Of a DNA stretch of 64,000 nucleotides, positions 10,997 through 23,097 are shown in pieces; position 1 is the first letter of the stretch, and each line of letters starts with the position of its first letter. Below the pieces are notes generated by a model. It did not search any database and was not told where the DNA came from. It was given only the letters and a program-made list of their open reading frames with translations. The stretch spans positions 68,657,783 to 68,721,782 of the forward strand of contig OX457063.1 of NCBI GenBank assembly GCA_949752795.1, written 5' to 3'. Source of the DNA: Hyperoodon ampullatus. Lineage: Eukaryota; Chordata; Mammalia; Artiodactyla; Ziphiidae. A program made the translations under genes and the position numbers.

Positions 10997-11842
10997 CTGG
11001 TGGATGTGAACAGAAGAAAGAAGAATTGTTTCTCCAAACTCACTTTTTCTAGACAGCCTACTCAAATAACTCCATCTCCCTTACATTACCCTTTTTGGGG
11101 CACTGTTTTTCTTTGAATTCATACTATAAGTTTTATACTTCTTGATACATTGGTTTGTCTTCTGTAAGCATGAAAACATTGTGAACACCTCAAAGGCAAG
11201 AATTGTGCTTCTGGATTCCAATATAGGGCTGCCCACTGTTTCCCAGACTTCAGTCACTGTTTGCCATTCTCACATGTTTTGCCACAAAGCACCGCCTGTA
11301 CTTCATACGTTACTTTGTCAACTTGATTCTTTGTCTAAATAAATATATTTTAAAGTTTAAACTTATTTAATATTTTTATTTTAAAATTTATAATCTTATT
11401 TAAATGGGAAAAAAATCAGTATTTTTCTAGCACACATTAAAACCAATGTAACTATTTTAAAAATGCTTGTCCATGTACTGCATAAAATTATCACAGGAAC
11501 CACCTATGCATGCTTCACTTCAGCAAACAGTAGTTCTTTGTACCCACTGGATCTCTGTAAGTGTTTATGCATTAACCGATATTGAGAAGATATTGAAAAG
11601 AAAATAAAAATCTGTGCTTAAACATACGGACAGCAGAACCAAGCAGAGAAGTTAAGTGGGTCATCAAATTGTTGTCAAAGTTGTTCTTGAATTGGGGATT
11701 TTAAAGCAAGACACTAGTAACAATGCCCTTCATTCTATTAGATATAATTCCTGGGGAATTAAATTAAAGATTAGTAAAGTATTAACTCTCTGAGTGTCTA
11801 TGAATTAGTGTTTGTTAACCCCAGGCAAGGAGGAGCTCTCAC
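10997..11842. other. intron, nothing recognised
   Basis: 846 bp, AT-rich around 11340-11410; no repeat recognised. Confidence 0.6.
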
Positions 11843-11950
11843 ATCACTGGCAATATCCCTGGAAGCCTTGGCATGCTGGATCCCGATGGCATCTGCCCTC
11901 AGGTCATAGCCGGTTATCTTGACATCTTCCCAAGCTTGCTGATACTGTTT
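11843..11950 (-). CDS. NEB: nebulin exon 11 (108 bp, one module)
   Basis: 36 codons, [20 protein letters not shown] to KASRDIASD, with donor GTGAGA. It closes the super-repeat begun by exon 14. Confidence 0.95.
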
Positions 11951-12541
11951 CTGCAAACGGAGATTGCAGTGCCACAGTCAATATGAAGAGGGAGCTACTG
12001 AGTCAGCATTACTGATATGTTCAAGAATATGTTAACAGTTACACTGAAAAATTAATCTCCCCTTAAGATTTACAAAATAGACTGGTTTCATACTGAATTT
12101 AAGCTCCAGTACATTTTTAATGACATGTAGTAAAGTTTTCTTCCAGTAACTTTTTTTTAAAGAAGGGAATTTAAAAGATAGTAAATCATGTGAAAATGAG
12201 AAAAATTATACATATTGTTTGGCTTTTAAAGGGAAAAAATCAATGATAGGCCACTAAAAAGAGAACTAAGTATTACTATACATGCATATATATGTTTTGA
12301 TGTCGTGTTTGGCATAAACCACCGCATTTTTCCTTCCAACAAAGATAAGGACACACGTCTCTATATTATAAACACATACGTAGGTGTGCGAGCACACACA
12401 AATGACACTTATCATTAAAGACTAGAAGTAAAAGGAATATTAGGGAAATGCCTTTTGCTAAATGCTCTCTGGAGCATTTTGACGAGAGGTTTGGTGAGGC
12501 AGAGAACACTGTGTGAAGCAAGTGGATGTGCAGGGCCTTAC
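11951..12541. other. intron, nothing recognised
   Basis: 591 bp of AT-rich sequence; no repeat recognised. Confidence 0.6.
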
Positions 12542-12646
12542 GTTGCTGATATGCATGGCGTTGATCTTGGACTGCAGCATCAATGGAGTGTCAGCCGGTA
12601 CATTCACATTTGCCTTCTCTTTGTCCCAGGCATCACGATACAGTGG
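12542..12646 (-). CDS. NEB: nebulin exon 12 (105 bp, one module)
   Basis: 35 codons, PLYRDAWDKEKANVNVPADT to NAMHISN, with donor GTAAGG. Confidence 0.95.
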
Positions 12647-13369
12647 CTGGTAAAAATGAAAAACAAAGGATCGGTGATGAGTCAATAAGCCAATTACCAC
12701 ATGAATAAAATTATAGGTACAATTAAAGGTTTTCTTTGGATGTGTTCAGATGTAAGTGGAGATTACATTTTTTTCATCTGTGTTTTTATTTAGAAGGTGC
12801 CAAAAGTGACTTCAGCAAGAAGAATACATTCATGTGTGCTATAATATAAATGTAAAATGAGTCAGAAACATGATAGTAACATGATAGTAAATAGATCCTC
12901 TTCTATTTATTAACATGTAATTATCTGGCAGGTAAGCTCTCATTGCAGGTGACTATGATAATCCACATTGAAAATCAAGTCCTGGCCTAAATAACTGTCA
13001 TAATGTCTAATATTGGGGCTGCCCCTGGACCTTTCAACTTATTTCACCATTGAATAGCAGTAAAAAGGTGGCGGTTTTGTGATCATTGTATTAACTGGTG
13101 GACCTGTATTACAGGCAAGGTCTACAAAATGTGTTCAAGGTGTACTTCAGAGAATATGGAACATGAAGATGCCTACCACACTTACATTGACCAAAGAATT
13201 ATCTAAACAAATGAAATGTGGATGCTGTTAATTGATGGGCTATATGAAATTCTATCTGGATACATGAATGTTCAAGATTCTAATCCTGGTTTTAGCAGTT
13301 TAAAGTTCACAATTATAATTTTTATTGAGACTTCTTCCATGTGTCTGAACATAGCATCAATTGACTTAC
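12647..13369. other. intron, nothing recognised
   Basis: 723 bp without a repeat I can name. Confidence 0.6.
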
Positions 13370-13573
13370 CTCACTGATCTGTACAGCATTGATCTTTGCC
13401 ATAATAACTTCAGGGGTATCAACGATGTTGGTGAATTTGAGGGTCTCAGGCCTTGTGCGATACAACTTTTCATTCAGGAGATTCTGGGCATTCTTTGCTC
13501 TCATCACTTCCACGGAACCCTCTGGCAACCATCCAATACCCTTCAGCCATTCCAGGTCTGATTTGTACATGTT
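13370..13573 (-). CDS. NEB: nebulin exon 13 (204 bp, WLKGIGW exon)
   Basis: 68 codons: NMYKSDLEWLKGIGWLPEGS, then NEKLYRTRPETLKFTN, ending NAVQISE. The donor is GTAAGT. It has the canonical lysine form WLKGIGW. Confidence 0.96.
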
Positions 13574-14389
13574 CTACAAGAAGGAGAGGACCACAGAGTA
13601 CAGAAGAGTCAATTTGCCTACTAGAGCATGATGCCAGCAAACCACACACTACCTCTACTTAAACCAGCTGGGTGGCCAGTCCCATGAAACTCAAGGATCA
13701 ACATTAGATGTTAATATTTGAGTGTTACATCTCTGGCACACATCTCTGGGAGAAGTTCAGAATATCCTACAGGAACTGGAGCAGGGCTAACAACTAGCAC
13801 TTGTGGAATGACAGGCAGCAATGGCACATAATTTTGTTTTTATGCAAGGTTGAGCTTCTGTGCTCACTACTTGAAATCTGCCTTTTATGTGCCACTGGGG
13901 ATAACTTCTGTAGGAATTTGGGAGAAAAAGTTTCTTAGAAGCATGTATAATGAAAAGCAAAATACATAATTACATCTATGTACACCTCTCCTCTTTCTCT
14001 CTCTCTAAACATATTATTTAAATATATATATAAATATACACATTTTTCCTATATGTGTCAGATAAACTTGAAATCCAACATTTTTTTATGCTTACATCTG
14101 TTTCTGACATTTAGATACCTGATCATGCAAATGTAATGGATCAGGACAACTGGGATTGAAATTTTCTACTTAGTTACATAGAATAAGAGAGTGATTTTCA
14201 TCTGATGAATAAGGCCTTATAAGAAGGAATCCTCTATAAGATAGAAAATATTCAGAAAAACTCTACAGAAAAATACAGAATATGTTAGATTCTATTAAGA
14301 TTACTGTTTAAATTACATCCTTAAGGAATATTCTGTGTTTAAACACATAGACACACATCTCCCCAAGAGTCTGGAGACAGGATACGCAC
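13574..14389. other. intron, nothing recognised
   Basis: 816 bp. A short TA-rich run lies near 14010-14045; nothing else. Confidence 0.6.
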
Positions 14390-14701
14390 ATCGCTCTGCA
14401 GTTCGTAGGCTTTCTTCGCCTGGATCAGATCATTCTGGTCTGGCAGACACGTCCACTGGTGCAGATAATTGCGATAATCAATGTCACTAACCAGGACCTG
14501 GCATTTCTTGGCCTGAACAATGGACATCATGTCCAATGGCGTACTGTGGATTCCTTTAGACTCCTTATAAGCTTTCTTGTATTCTCTGTCACTCTGGATC
14601 TTGGAAGCATGTATACACCATACCAATTTGGGGTCATCTTGTAGGCTGCGGAAACCCACGTGGTGGCCCAGTTGCTTACGGTAACCTTCTTTGTATTTGT
14701 A
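14390..14701 (-). CDS. NEB: nebulin exon 14 (312 bp, three modules)
   Basis: 104 codons: [20 protein letters not shown], then DREYKKAYKESKGIHSTPLD, then [18 protein letters not shown], ending [10 protein letters not shown]. The donor is GTGCGT. Confidence 0.96.
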
Positions 14702-14939
14702 CTAAAGTTGTAAAAAATAAGATAAAAAGACATATGGACATAATGTATGAAGAGGACTTTTCATTAAATGGTTTTGGAATATTTTTTTAGCCTTAATGTA
14801 AATTGGCTCAAATTGGTAGTTATTATATATTTTAGTTCACTTTAAGGAAATTAGGGCTATTTTAGATAATTTCACAGAGGACACGAACAAATCAGGAGGG
14901 AAATAGTATGGTGAACAAGAGTAATAAAAAAATAATAGC

Positions 14940-15180
14940 TAACATTTACTAGCAATCACTATATGTCAGACACTATTATGAGTGCCTCAAATGTATTAGG
15001 TTGATTCATATGAAATTGCTGAATTTTTTGGTTAAAAATAGTTGAATCGTGGCAATTATAACCTCATTTAATCCTCAGAACATCTCTATGATGTGGATAT
15101 TAGTATTATCACATATTTCAAATGGGAAAAGTAAGGCACAGTGGGGACAATCATTGCCCCTAAGGTTGCCTGGCAAGTGG
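14940..15180 (+). mobile_element. MIR relic, interrupted
   Basis: MIR-like text: cactatatgtcagacactat, then cctcatttaatcctcagaac, then aaatgggaaaagtaaggcac. About 60 bases of foreign text (15000-15060) sit inside it. Confidence 0.6.
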
Positions 15181-15872
15181 AAATTAGGTCAGATGGTCCC
15201 CAAGGGTACTGAAGGTACTTCAGGTAGGAAAAAATCATATGTGTGGTTTTGGAGACAGACAAGAAAGGAGCATGTTTCAGGAATGGAAGACAAGGCTGTT
15301 GGTTTGAATCAGCAGATGACAAAAAAAGGCCTGTGGATAAGAGTTTCCACCTATTCCACACTTGTTCTCAGTGTCTTAGGACAAGAGTAAGATCATTTCT
15401 GTTTCTTTCCTATATTTGGATAACATAGGAAAGTTTGGACAAAAGGGAGAGAGAGAGAGCTGGGAATAAGGCAGATACTATGGATTGGCTATGCCTTTTT
15501 AGAGATAAAAATGAGAAGTAAGAAGGAAGAGACAGCTGGATACTAAGACAAAAACTAGAGCAGAATTTGAAGAAAAGGAACAAAGGTAGTTTAAAGATTT
15601 GGAGCTGGGGGGCCTTGGTAGAATAATTATTTTGACTGCTGGTACGTTTTAAAACTACTGTTAAATGAACTTCAAAGGGTTACTCAGAGGAGTATACATA
15701 CACCTCCAGCATAAAATCTTGTATATAAAATGTGATCTCGGTCTTAAGTCTTGTATAAAACTTTCATCTGTGATTTATATTTATGGAGAATGTCCTAAAG
15801 ATTTGGAGGATAAAATCACATTGTATTGGTTCCTGAATTTTTCCCAAGAATTTGGTATAGATCTTCATGATT

Positions 15873-16070
15873 TTTTTTGCGGTACGCGGGCCTCTCACTG
15901 CCGCGGCCTCTCCCGTTGCGGAGCACAGGCTCCGGACGCGCAGGCTCAGTGGCCATGGCTCACGGGCCCAGCCGCTCCGTGGCATGTGGGATCTTCCCGG
16001 ACCGGGGCACGAACCCGTGTCCCCTGCATCGGCAGGCGGACTCTCAACCACTGCGCCACCAGGGAAGCCC
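15873..16070 (-). mobile_element. CHR-type SINE, short form, antisense
   Basis: A T-rich tail is followed by gcggtacgcgggcctctcac, then gcggagcacaggctccgg, and the head accagggaagcccc. This copy is little diverged from the others in the window. Confidence 0.9.
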
Positions 16071-16312
16071 CAATGATATTTTACTTCTACTTAGAAACAG
16101 CTTAGAAGTTATTTACACATATACTTCACCTATGTTTACCTCAGTGTTTTTCATCCCATTTTAATATTTTAAAATAAAGTCTTTAGCACAAGGCAAATGC
16201 AATTGTTTGCATAGAATAAAAAAAAATCAAACCAAATCAAAATTCTTGAAAAATATTCTCCCAATTTGTTGTATAGAGAAGAAAATCCACAAGGAAATAG
16301 AAGGAGCTGTAC

Positions 16313-16420
16313 CTCACTGGCGATTTCTCTGGAGGCTTTGGCATGCTTGATTTCAATGGCATCTGCTCTCAAGTCATAGCCTTTCTGCTTGGCCTCATCC
16401 CAGTCTTTCTGGTAGAGTTT
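16313..16420 (-). CDS. NEB: nebulin exon 15 (108 bp, one module)
   Basis: 36 codons, KLYQKDWDEAKQKGYDLRAD to KASREIASE. The donor GTACAG is a poor match to GTRAGT. Confidence 0.95.
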
Positions 16421-17307
16421 CTATTGAGGGAAAACACAGGTTTGCTTACAAGAATTGAAAATCAGTAGACATATTCAAAGTAGTCATGATATGAATCACA
16501 AAGCACAATGTAAATGAAGGCAGCATAAGAAAAAACAGTCGCTTCTGAGTCCTTTTGGTTATTGCCTATTTACTTTGTGGAGTGCAGGGTACTTGTGACT
16601 ACAATTTTAAAGCTAAACACCTAAATCTACTAATATTTGAATTATTTGCATTCACCACAATATAGGACAATGTGAAAATATCCCACTATACAGTAATGGG
16701 AACTAAGAATCAACTGTGAACCTAGAGAACCTTCATCAAGTTACCATATAAGACTTGATAAGATTTTTTCCCAATGTTGCCCTTTGACTTTTCAAAGGTC
16801 CCGCTAAAGGGATGTGACATAGATATCATACCTATCCTACACTTCGCATATAATTAAAAGTTTGACTTTTCTTATGGCCTTGAAATGTCAAACAAGAAAG
16901 TTCTGGATCAACCAAGAACCTATAAAGACAATAGAGACTGTTATCTCTTATACTTACTTGTGTAAGAGTCACTTTACTAGGGATTTCATTACTCTCAATT
17001 AATATACAATGAAATTGAGCTGTGGACGTTGGATATAGGACAATGATTTCAAGCTTGAAAGAAGGACACCAGTGAGATTCAGGTATCCCACCTCTTGCAG
17101 TGCAGGGGCGCAGATATGTATCTAAACTAATGTTTGAAAGAGAATTTCCATTCATACTGCATTGGGAATGGTAGCCAAAGAGGAAGTGTCTAGCACCCAA
17201 AGCTGTAAACATTTCTAAGGCAGGTAATTTGTCCATTATAACACACCCCATAAGCTGACAGATATTGTCCCATAAAGACATTTACACTTCATATTTATGC
17301 CTCTTAC
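16421..17307. other. intron, nothing recognised
   Basis: 887 bp; no repeat recognised. Confidence 0.6.
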
Positions 17308-17412
17308 ATTGCTGATTTGCATGGAATTGATTTGGGCCTGCAGTATGACTGGCATGTCAGAAGGAATGCTTATGTTGCTTTTATCTTTATTCCAGGCTTC
17401 TTGATATAGTTT
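17308..17412 (-). CDS. NEB: nebulin exon 16 (105 bp, one module)
   Basis: 35 codons, KLYQEAWNKDKSNISIPSDM to NSMQISN, with donor GTAAGA. Confidence 0.95.
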
Positions 17413-18248
17413 CTGTGGAGAGAAGGAAAATATTATTTTAATACAGCAATAGAGATGGATATCTGAACATTAAGCCTTAGCAACTATTTAACCTGGGAAA
17501 ATGTTTTGTTATATGTTTGCAGTGGTTAGTTTTTTGTGTCAGCTTGGCTAGGCCAGCGTACCCAGGTATTTGGTCAAACATTATTCTACATGTTTCTGTG
17601 AAGGTATTTTTTAGATCAGATTAACATTTATACCAGTAGACTTTGGGTAAAGCAGATAATGCTCTGTGATGTGGGGGCTTGTTCAGTCAGATGAAGGCCT
17701 TAAGAGAAAAAAGACTGACCTCCCCTGAGCAAGAGTAATTCTGCCAGCAGACTACCTTGGGCTTGAACTGCAACTCCTGCCTGGGTCTTGAGGCTGCTGG
17801 CCTACCCTGCAAACTTTGGACTTGCCAGCCTCTACAATCATGTGAGTCAATTCCATGAAATAAATCTCTCTCTCATACCTCTTATTAGCTCTGTTTCTCT
17901 GGAGAACCCTAATACAGTGTTCTACCATTTACCGTGTAGCATTATGCCACAGGTTTTGTAATAAGTATTTGCTTTCCTGAGTTGTAATGGAGTGACATTT
18001 TTCATTTTAGTGCTTCCAAGTCTGTGTGTGAGGTAGGGGAAAGGCGGGTTGGCATTTGTCAGAGTTCTACTTAGCATGTGCCTTCACTAAACTAAACTAA
18101 GAGATTCTTAGAGTTGCTCCAAGCACTTTAAGTCTTTGAAGAGAAACAATCTACTTTCTCTGTTTCATCCACAGATGCTCCGTTTGGGTGGCATCTTCTG
18201 AGAAGAGAGTCCTGCTAAAGGAGAGCCTGGCAGTAGGATGTTTCTTAC
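17413..18248. other. 836 bp intron, half of it an old repeat
   Basis: Holds the interspersed repeat listed separately; the rest is unremarkable. Confidence 0.6.
17517..17915 (+). mobile_element. ancient mammalian interspersed repeat (probably LTR/MLT-type)
   Basis: I recognise the widespread mammalian repeat running from tgtgtcagcttggctaggcc, through tttggtcaaacattattcta, to tttctctggagaaccctaat. I believe it is an old ERVL/MaLR-type LTR, but I am unsure of the subfamily. No coding remnant is visible. Confidence 0.55.
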
Positions 18249-18452
18249 CTCACTCATTTGCAGAGAATTGGCTTTTGCCATGACAACCTCTGGCGTGTCG
18301 ACTATGGAAGTGAATTTCAAGGCTTCTGGGCGTGTCCTGTAGAGTCTTTCATTCAGCAGGTCTTGAGCACCCTTCACCCTGGTCATTTCTACTGAGCCTT
18401 CTGGCATCCAGCCAATGCCACGCAGCCACTCCAGGTCTGCTTTGTACACATT
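18249..18452 (-). CDS. NEB: nebulin exon 17 (204 bp, WLRGIGW exon)
   Basis: 68 codons: [20 protein letters not shown], then [16 protein letters not shown], ending NSLQMSE. The donor is GTAAGA. Confidence 0.96.
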
Positions 18453-19140
18453 CTACAGAGACATTAGACAGAAATATTGTTCCAAGTGCTAGACATAGCA
18501 TCCCTTAATTGGAAAGTAAGTTCACAGGGTTAAGGGGTTGATAAGCACAGGAGATGGTGGTTCCAAAAAAGTAGGACCTGAGATTTCACATGAATCAGGG
18601 GTTTCAAAATCCATGACAGAGTAATTTGTAAAAGCATAATTTTTTATGCTAGCCATGAATAAGGAGAAAATGGTAATAATGCTAAATTTCATGGTAATTA
18701 TTTGATATTTCAAAGAAATTATATAACTGAAAAACAATTTAAAGATATTTTGTCAAATCTCATTTCCTTTTCATCCTGTAATAGGATGAAACTCTGTTTA
18801 GTGTTTTGGATATAGTACAACAGTGGCAGTTATTTTTTAAATGTTCAGATAATTTATGTTTGTTTGAAATATATTTTCATTGCCAGACAGTACTAAGGAC
18901 ATGAAGAAAATAGTCTGGAATCTAGGCCAGGGAGGACATGACCTAAGTAGAGTTCTTCATCTATGTTCTTTGATTCCCATAACATAACTCCTAAATATGG
19001 GTTTTGTTTTAACAATGTGATTGGCTCCCCCTGAGGTTGTGCAGTGAGCAACCCATGGGTCTGTCCACAGAGGTACTGTCTGTACAATTAACAAATCTAT
19101 GTCCTCCCATTCCTCTTTTCCCAAAGTTCACGTTACGTAC
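18453..19140. other. intron, nothing recognised
   Basis: 688 bp; no repeat recognised. Confidence 0.6.
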
Positions 19141-19452
19141 ATCACTCTGTAGTTCATAGGCCTTCCTTGCTTGGATAATGTCGTTTTGATCAGGTAAGCA
19201 CGTCCAGTGACGCAGGTAATTTCGATAATCAATGTTACTGACCAGAATCTGACATTTCTTGGCCAGCAAGATGCCTAACATGTCCACTGGGCTACTGAAC
19301 TTGGTCTTCCACTTCTGGAAATCCTTTTTATACTCTCTTTCACTTTGAATCTTCCCTGCATGTATGGCACACATAATCTTGGGGTCATCTTCAATGCTCC
19401 GGGCTCCAATGTGGTGGCCTTTCTGTTTCTCATATGCTTCTTTGTATTTGTA
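19141..19452 (-). CDS. NEB: nebulin exon 18 (312 bp, three modules)
   Basis: 104 codons: [20 protein letters not shown], then [20 protein letters not shown], then [18 protein letters not shown], ending [10 protein letters not shown]. The donor is GTACGT. The third module has SN instead of SD before DYR. Confidence 0.96.
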
Positions 19453-19848
19453 CTAAAACATAAGAAATACATGTTTAAAAGCCCAGTTTTAAAACCATAT
19501 GCGTGCTGACAATTAGACAACATGAAAACCCACAAGCAAATGGATAAGAATTTCATATTTTGTATATTCTGACATCTCTGAACAATTTTAAACTAATGTT
19601 TTATGCTGTCATAAACGTTAACAGTAGTGTAATCATATATCTTCACTGCTGAAAACTTTTTCTGCAACAACTCTAACTACAATTTCAAAATGTGTTTTTC
19701 TTCTCTGAGACAACAAAGGGAAAGGTCTTGGAAGGTAAGAAGCATGACTGGAGGGGTAATGAGGAAGCAGTTACAAAGTGTGGACCACCAGCTGCACTGT
19801 GGTTGTTCAGCAAGGTGAGACCAAGGGGGTTAGACAGAGAGCACTTAC
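19453..19848. other. intron, nothing recognised
   Basis: 396 bp; no repeat recognised. Confidence 0.6.
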
Positions 19849-19956
19849 GTCACTGGCAATGTCCCTCGAGGCCTTGGCACTCTTGATGGGAATAGCATCA
19901 GCTCTCAGATCATAGTCCTTCATCTTTGATTCATCCCATCCCTTGGTGTAAAGTTT
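19849..19956 (-). CDS. NEB: nebulin exon 19 (108 bp, one module)
   Basis: 36 codons, [20 protein letters not shown] to KASRDIASD, with donor GTAAGT. Only 146 bp of intron lie between it and exon 20. Confidence 0.95.
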
Positions 19957-20102
19957 CTAGGTGGAGGATAATACACAACAGAAAAAGAAAAGAGTTATAG
20001 AAAGTTAACAGGCCACTTCCAGTAAGGAAGGTGGTAAGATGGAAAAAGTATTTTAATTACTCCTAGACTAAAGGCTGACTTAACAATCAGGAAATCTCTT
20101 AC

Positions 20103-20207
20103 TTGGCTGATATTGGCAGAATTGCTCTTGGCCAGCATGATTCCTGGGGTGTCCTGCGTCATGTGGATGGAGGTTTTGTCAGTATCCCAGGCTTCTGTAT
20201 ATAAATG
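20103..20207 (-). CDS. NEB: nebulin exon 20 (105 bp, one module)
   Basis: 35 codons, [20 protein letters not shown] to NSANISQ, with donor GTAAGA. Confidence 0.95.
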
Positions 20208-21608
20208 CTACGGGGGAGGTGAGGTAAAACCCTTTGTTAAAGCCAATACATTGCAGTTATTATAAAATTTAACTCATTTAACTGTAAAATAGCTTTTGAA
20301 AACTTATGTGGAGGTGAGGGAAGCAAAAGGGTATGGGGAGAGTAAATCATGGCAATATTTAAACAGACATATGATCGTTTCATAGCCAATGTAAAGCAAC
20401 ATTATGATCTCAATTATTGATTCTTTTCATCCAGTGACTCTCAAGCTTATTCACAGAACCTTCAAGGATGGAGCTTGGCTATAGAACTATGATATAGTAG
20501 AAATCCCTAGACTTCAGAATCAATCCCAATGTCAAACCCAACTCCCCTATGTCCAAGCTGTGTGATCTTGAGAAAGGTACATAAATTTAGCCTCACATGC
20601 CTCATTTTTTGGAGGGGGATAATCATATCTTTCTCATTAAGTATTTTTTTAAACTTTATACTTACCTCTTTTTTTTTAAGTTGAGGTGAAATTGGTGTAT
20701 TACTTTATTGAGTATTTTTTGGAGATTAACTGTAACATATGTAAAGTGCTTGAGTCATAGTAGGCACTCAACAAATTTTATGTTTCCTATTGTTATGATC
20801 ACTGTGACTGCTGTTGATGAGTGTGGTATAGAATAGAGTTTCTGGAGTTTTAATACCCCAAATGTTGGAGTTTGCTATCTGAGAGCCAATTTCATATTCT
20901 GCACTGAGCCCTCATTCTCACTACCCAGATATTTGGAAGACATTCAGGCAGGTGTGGGAGAATTCAGAAAAGTTCAATTCAATCTCAGCCATGCATATTA
21001 AGGGCCTACCTGTTGGATAAAGAAATTAGCTGAGTATCAATAAACAAATTGCCAGCACTCTGGAGGAAAAAATCGATCATCGATCTTGTACAATAAAAAT
21101 GAAAGCAGCAATAATATCTCACTTTCCAAAGTGGGATTTCTACCACCTATGGTTTTGGAAGCAAGTAATTTGAGTTGTGCACTGGCACTGCTATGCACAC
21201 TGTGTTTCCAACACTTCTGAACAAAATGCAAAATGACTGTATTTTTTTTTTTACAGGATGGATAAAGAGATGTTGATGCCTTGAGTCTGCTCTGCCAAGC
21301 AGAATGTGCAGAGAAAAGTAGTGCATTTGTGGATGTCTCTGGGTCACTGCTCAGAAGAGTGTATGCCTTACTCCAGAGAAATTGTCCTAGGCTGTAGTTC
21401 CTCACCCACACAGAGAATGAGGGGACACAGGGTTGAGAGAAGCATGCAGGTCCAACTAGGATTCAAGCACATGCTCTGTTGAAGGCCTGCATGAGAATTA
21501 GGCCCATCACCTCTCCTTTCTCTGGAAATCCTCCAGGACATTTCTCACTTTATAAGCCCAGTCTGTGGAAGGTATGACACAGGCAACTGGCAAAAGCTGG
21601 AGACTCAC
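20208..21608. other. 1.4 kb intron with MIR relic
   Basis: 20800-21608 contains nothing I recognise. The MIR relic is listed separately. Confidence 0.6.
20495..20790 (-). mobile_element. MIR relic, interrupted
   Basis: Reverse MIR-like text (ctgtgtgatcttgagaaagg, then aagtgcttgagtcatagtag) is split by a T-rich insertion around 20645-20720. Confidence 0.55.
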
Positions 21609-21812
21609 CTTGCTCATGGTCAGGGCATTATTCTTTGCCAGGACAATCTCTGGGGTGTCTGGAATGCATGTGAACTTGAGCTGGTCTGCGGGCTGGCGGT
21701 ACTTCCTGTCACTCAGGATTTCTCCTGCTCTCTTCACATTCTCGACCTCCACAGAGCCAATGGGCACCCACCCAATGCCTCTCAGCCACTCAAGATCAGC
21801 CTTGTAAATAGC
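21609..21812 (-). CDS. NEB: nebulin exon 21 (204 bp, WLRGIGW exon)
   Basis: 68 codons: [20 protein letters not shown], then [16 protein letters not shown], ending NALTMSK. The donor is GTGAGT. From here rightward the linker reads VPIGS rather than the VPEGS/LPEGS of exons 9, 13 and 17; exon 41 (LPSGS) is the exception. Confidence 0.96.
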
Positions 21813-23097
21813 CTGAAAATGAAACAATGTCAAATATGTGTAGAAATTACCTCCACAGCCTGATGTCAAATCTTGATTTAGCATGGTGTATACAGATGGT
21901 GTATAATTCTGCATCTTGTGTAAATTTTGGGGAAGACACAGGACTGCCTTACTTTGGTGTAGAATGGCTAGTCCAGCACTTTGTCCCTGAAGGTAGTCAA
22001 TGTTTGCTGTTTTAAAGACCTATGAAATCTCTAATAATATGTGATTTCATCAATGAAAAACCATTTTAAGGAAATTCCTGCCTGCCTCCTGATACAAAGT
22101 GTTTATTCTCTGATTTGATTACCTATACCTCTTTGTATGGGAATAATTCTCTGTTAGAGTATAGTTTGTTCCTATCTCATTGGGCAGGGGCCTTCACAGC
22201 CATTGCGCAACATAAAGAAAGGATGAACACTTCCACATGCTGAATCCACGTGTTTTCTCGGGACAACAAAAAGGGATCTTTTTTCAGATGACTCTATACT
22301 CATGTTTCTAAGCCAAAGAGTATATATATTTTTACTCTTACTTATCTTATCCTCAGTCCCTCTTCTTGTGTTGTAGTTCAAGTAAAAAAAAAGATATTTT
22401 ATCCTGCTTTCATGTTTCTTCTTTGAAATTAAAAAAATTGGCTGATGGAGAATTTTTCTCATAAGTAAGAGTAACAATTCTTTTTGTTTTTATGGCTTTT
22501 TGGGAAACTCTTTTTTACAATGCCACCACTTTTATCATTCTTCCCAAAGTGACTACTTGTCAGAGCCTGATCAAAAAAACAAGGAGCTACTATACCAGTA
22601 AGGTAGTATTTGAGTCCCAAGGACAATCTACTGGCTGACAACAAAAATACTTAACATATTTCTAGGGAGATAGTGTTTTCAGCTTCTTAGAAAAATTGTC
22701 TTGATATATATAACTCATTCTTATATTTCCTTCCACAAGCTATAATAGATATTTTCTATAAGTTAAGTAGTCAGAAAAATGATAATGCAATAAATTCATT
22801 TGGAAAATCAGGTTGCATTAAATCAGGATTTCTTAACCTGGCATCAATGAACTTAGATAGAAAAAACATCTTTATTTTCATTAACCTCTAACTGAAACAT
22901 AGCATTTCTTTTAGCTATAACTATAGGCAACAGATGATGGTAGTATTAACACTACATGGAATTTTATCAGCAATAGAAGTCATAAATATTTTCATATTCT
23001 ATTACAGTTGTTGCAGACATCTTGCATATTTATGTTCATCACTTCTTTGAAATTAAGCTACTTTTATACCCACTGCTAGATCTTTTTATTTAATGTG

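Larger units (their letters stand above)
14702..16312. other. 1.6 kb intron with MIR and SINE
   Basis: Holds the two elements listed separately. 15180-15870 shows no recognised repeat. Confidence 0.6.
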
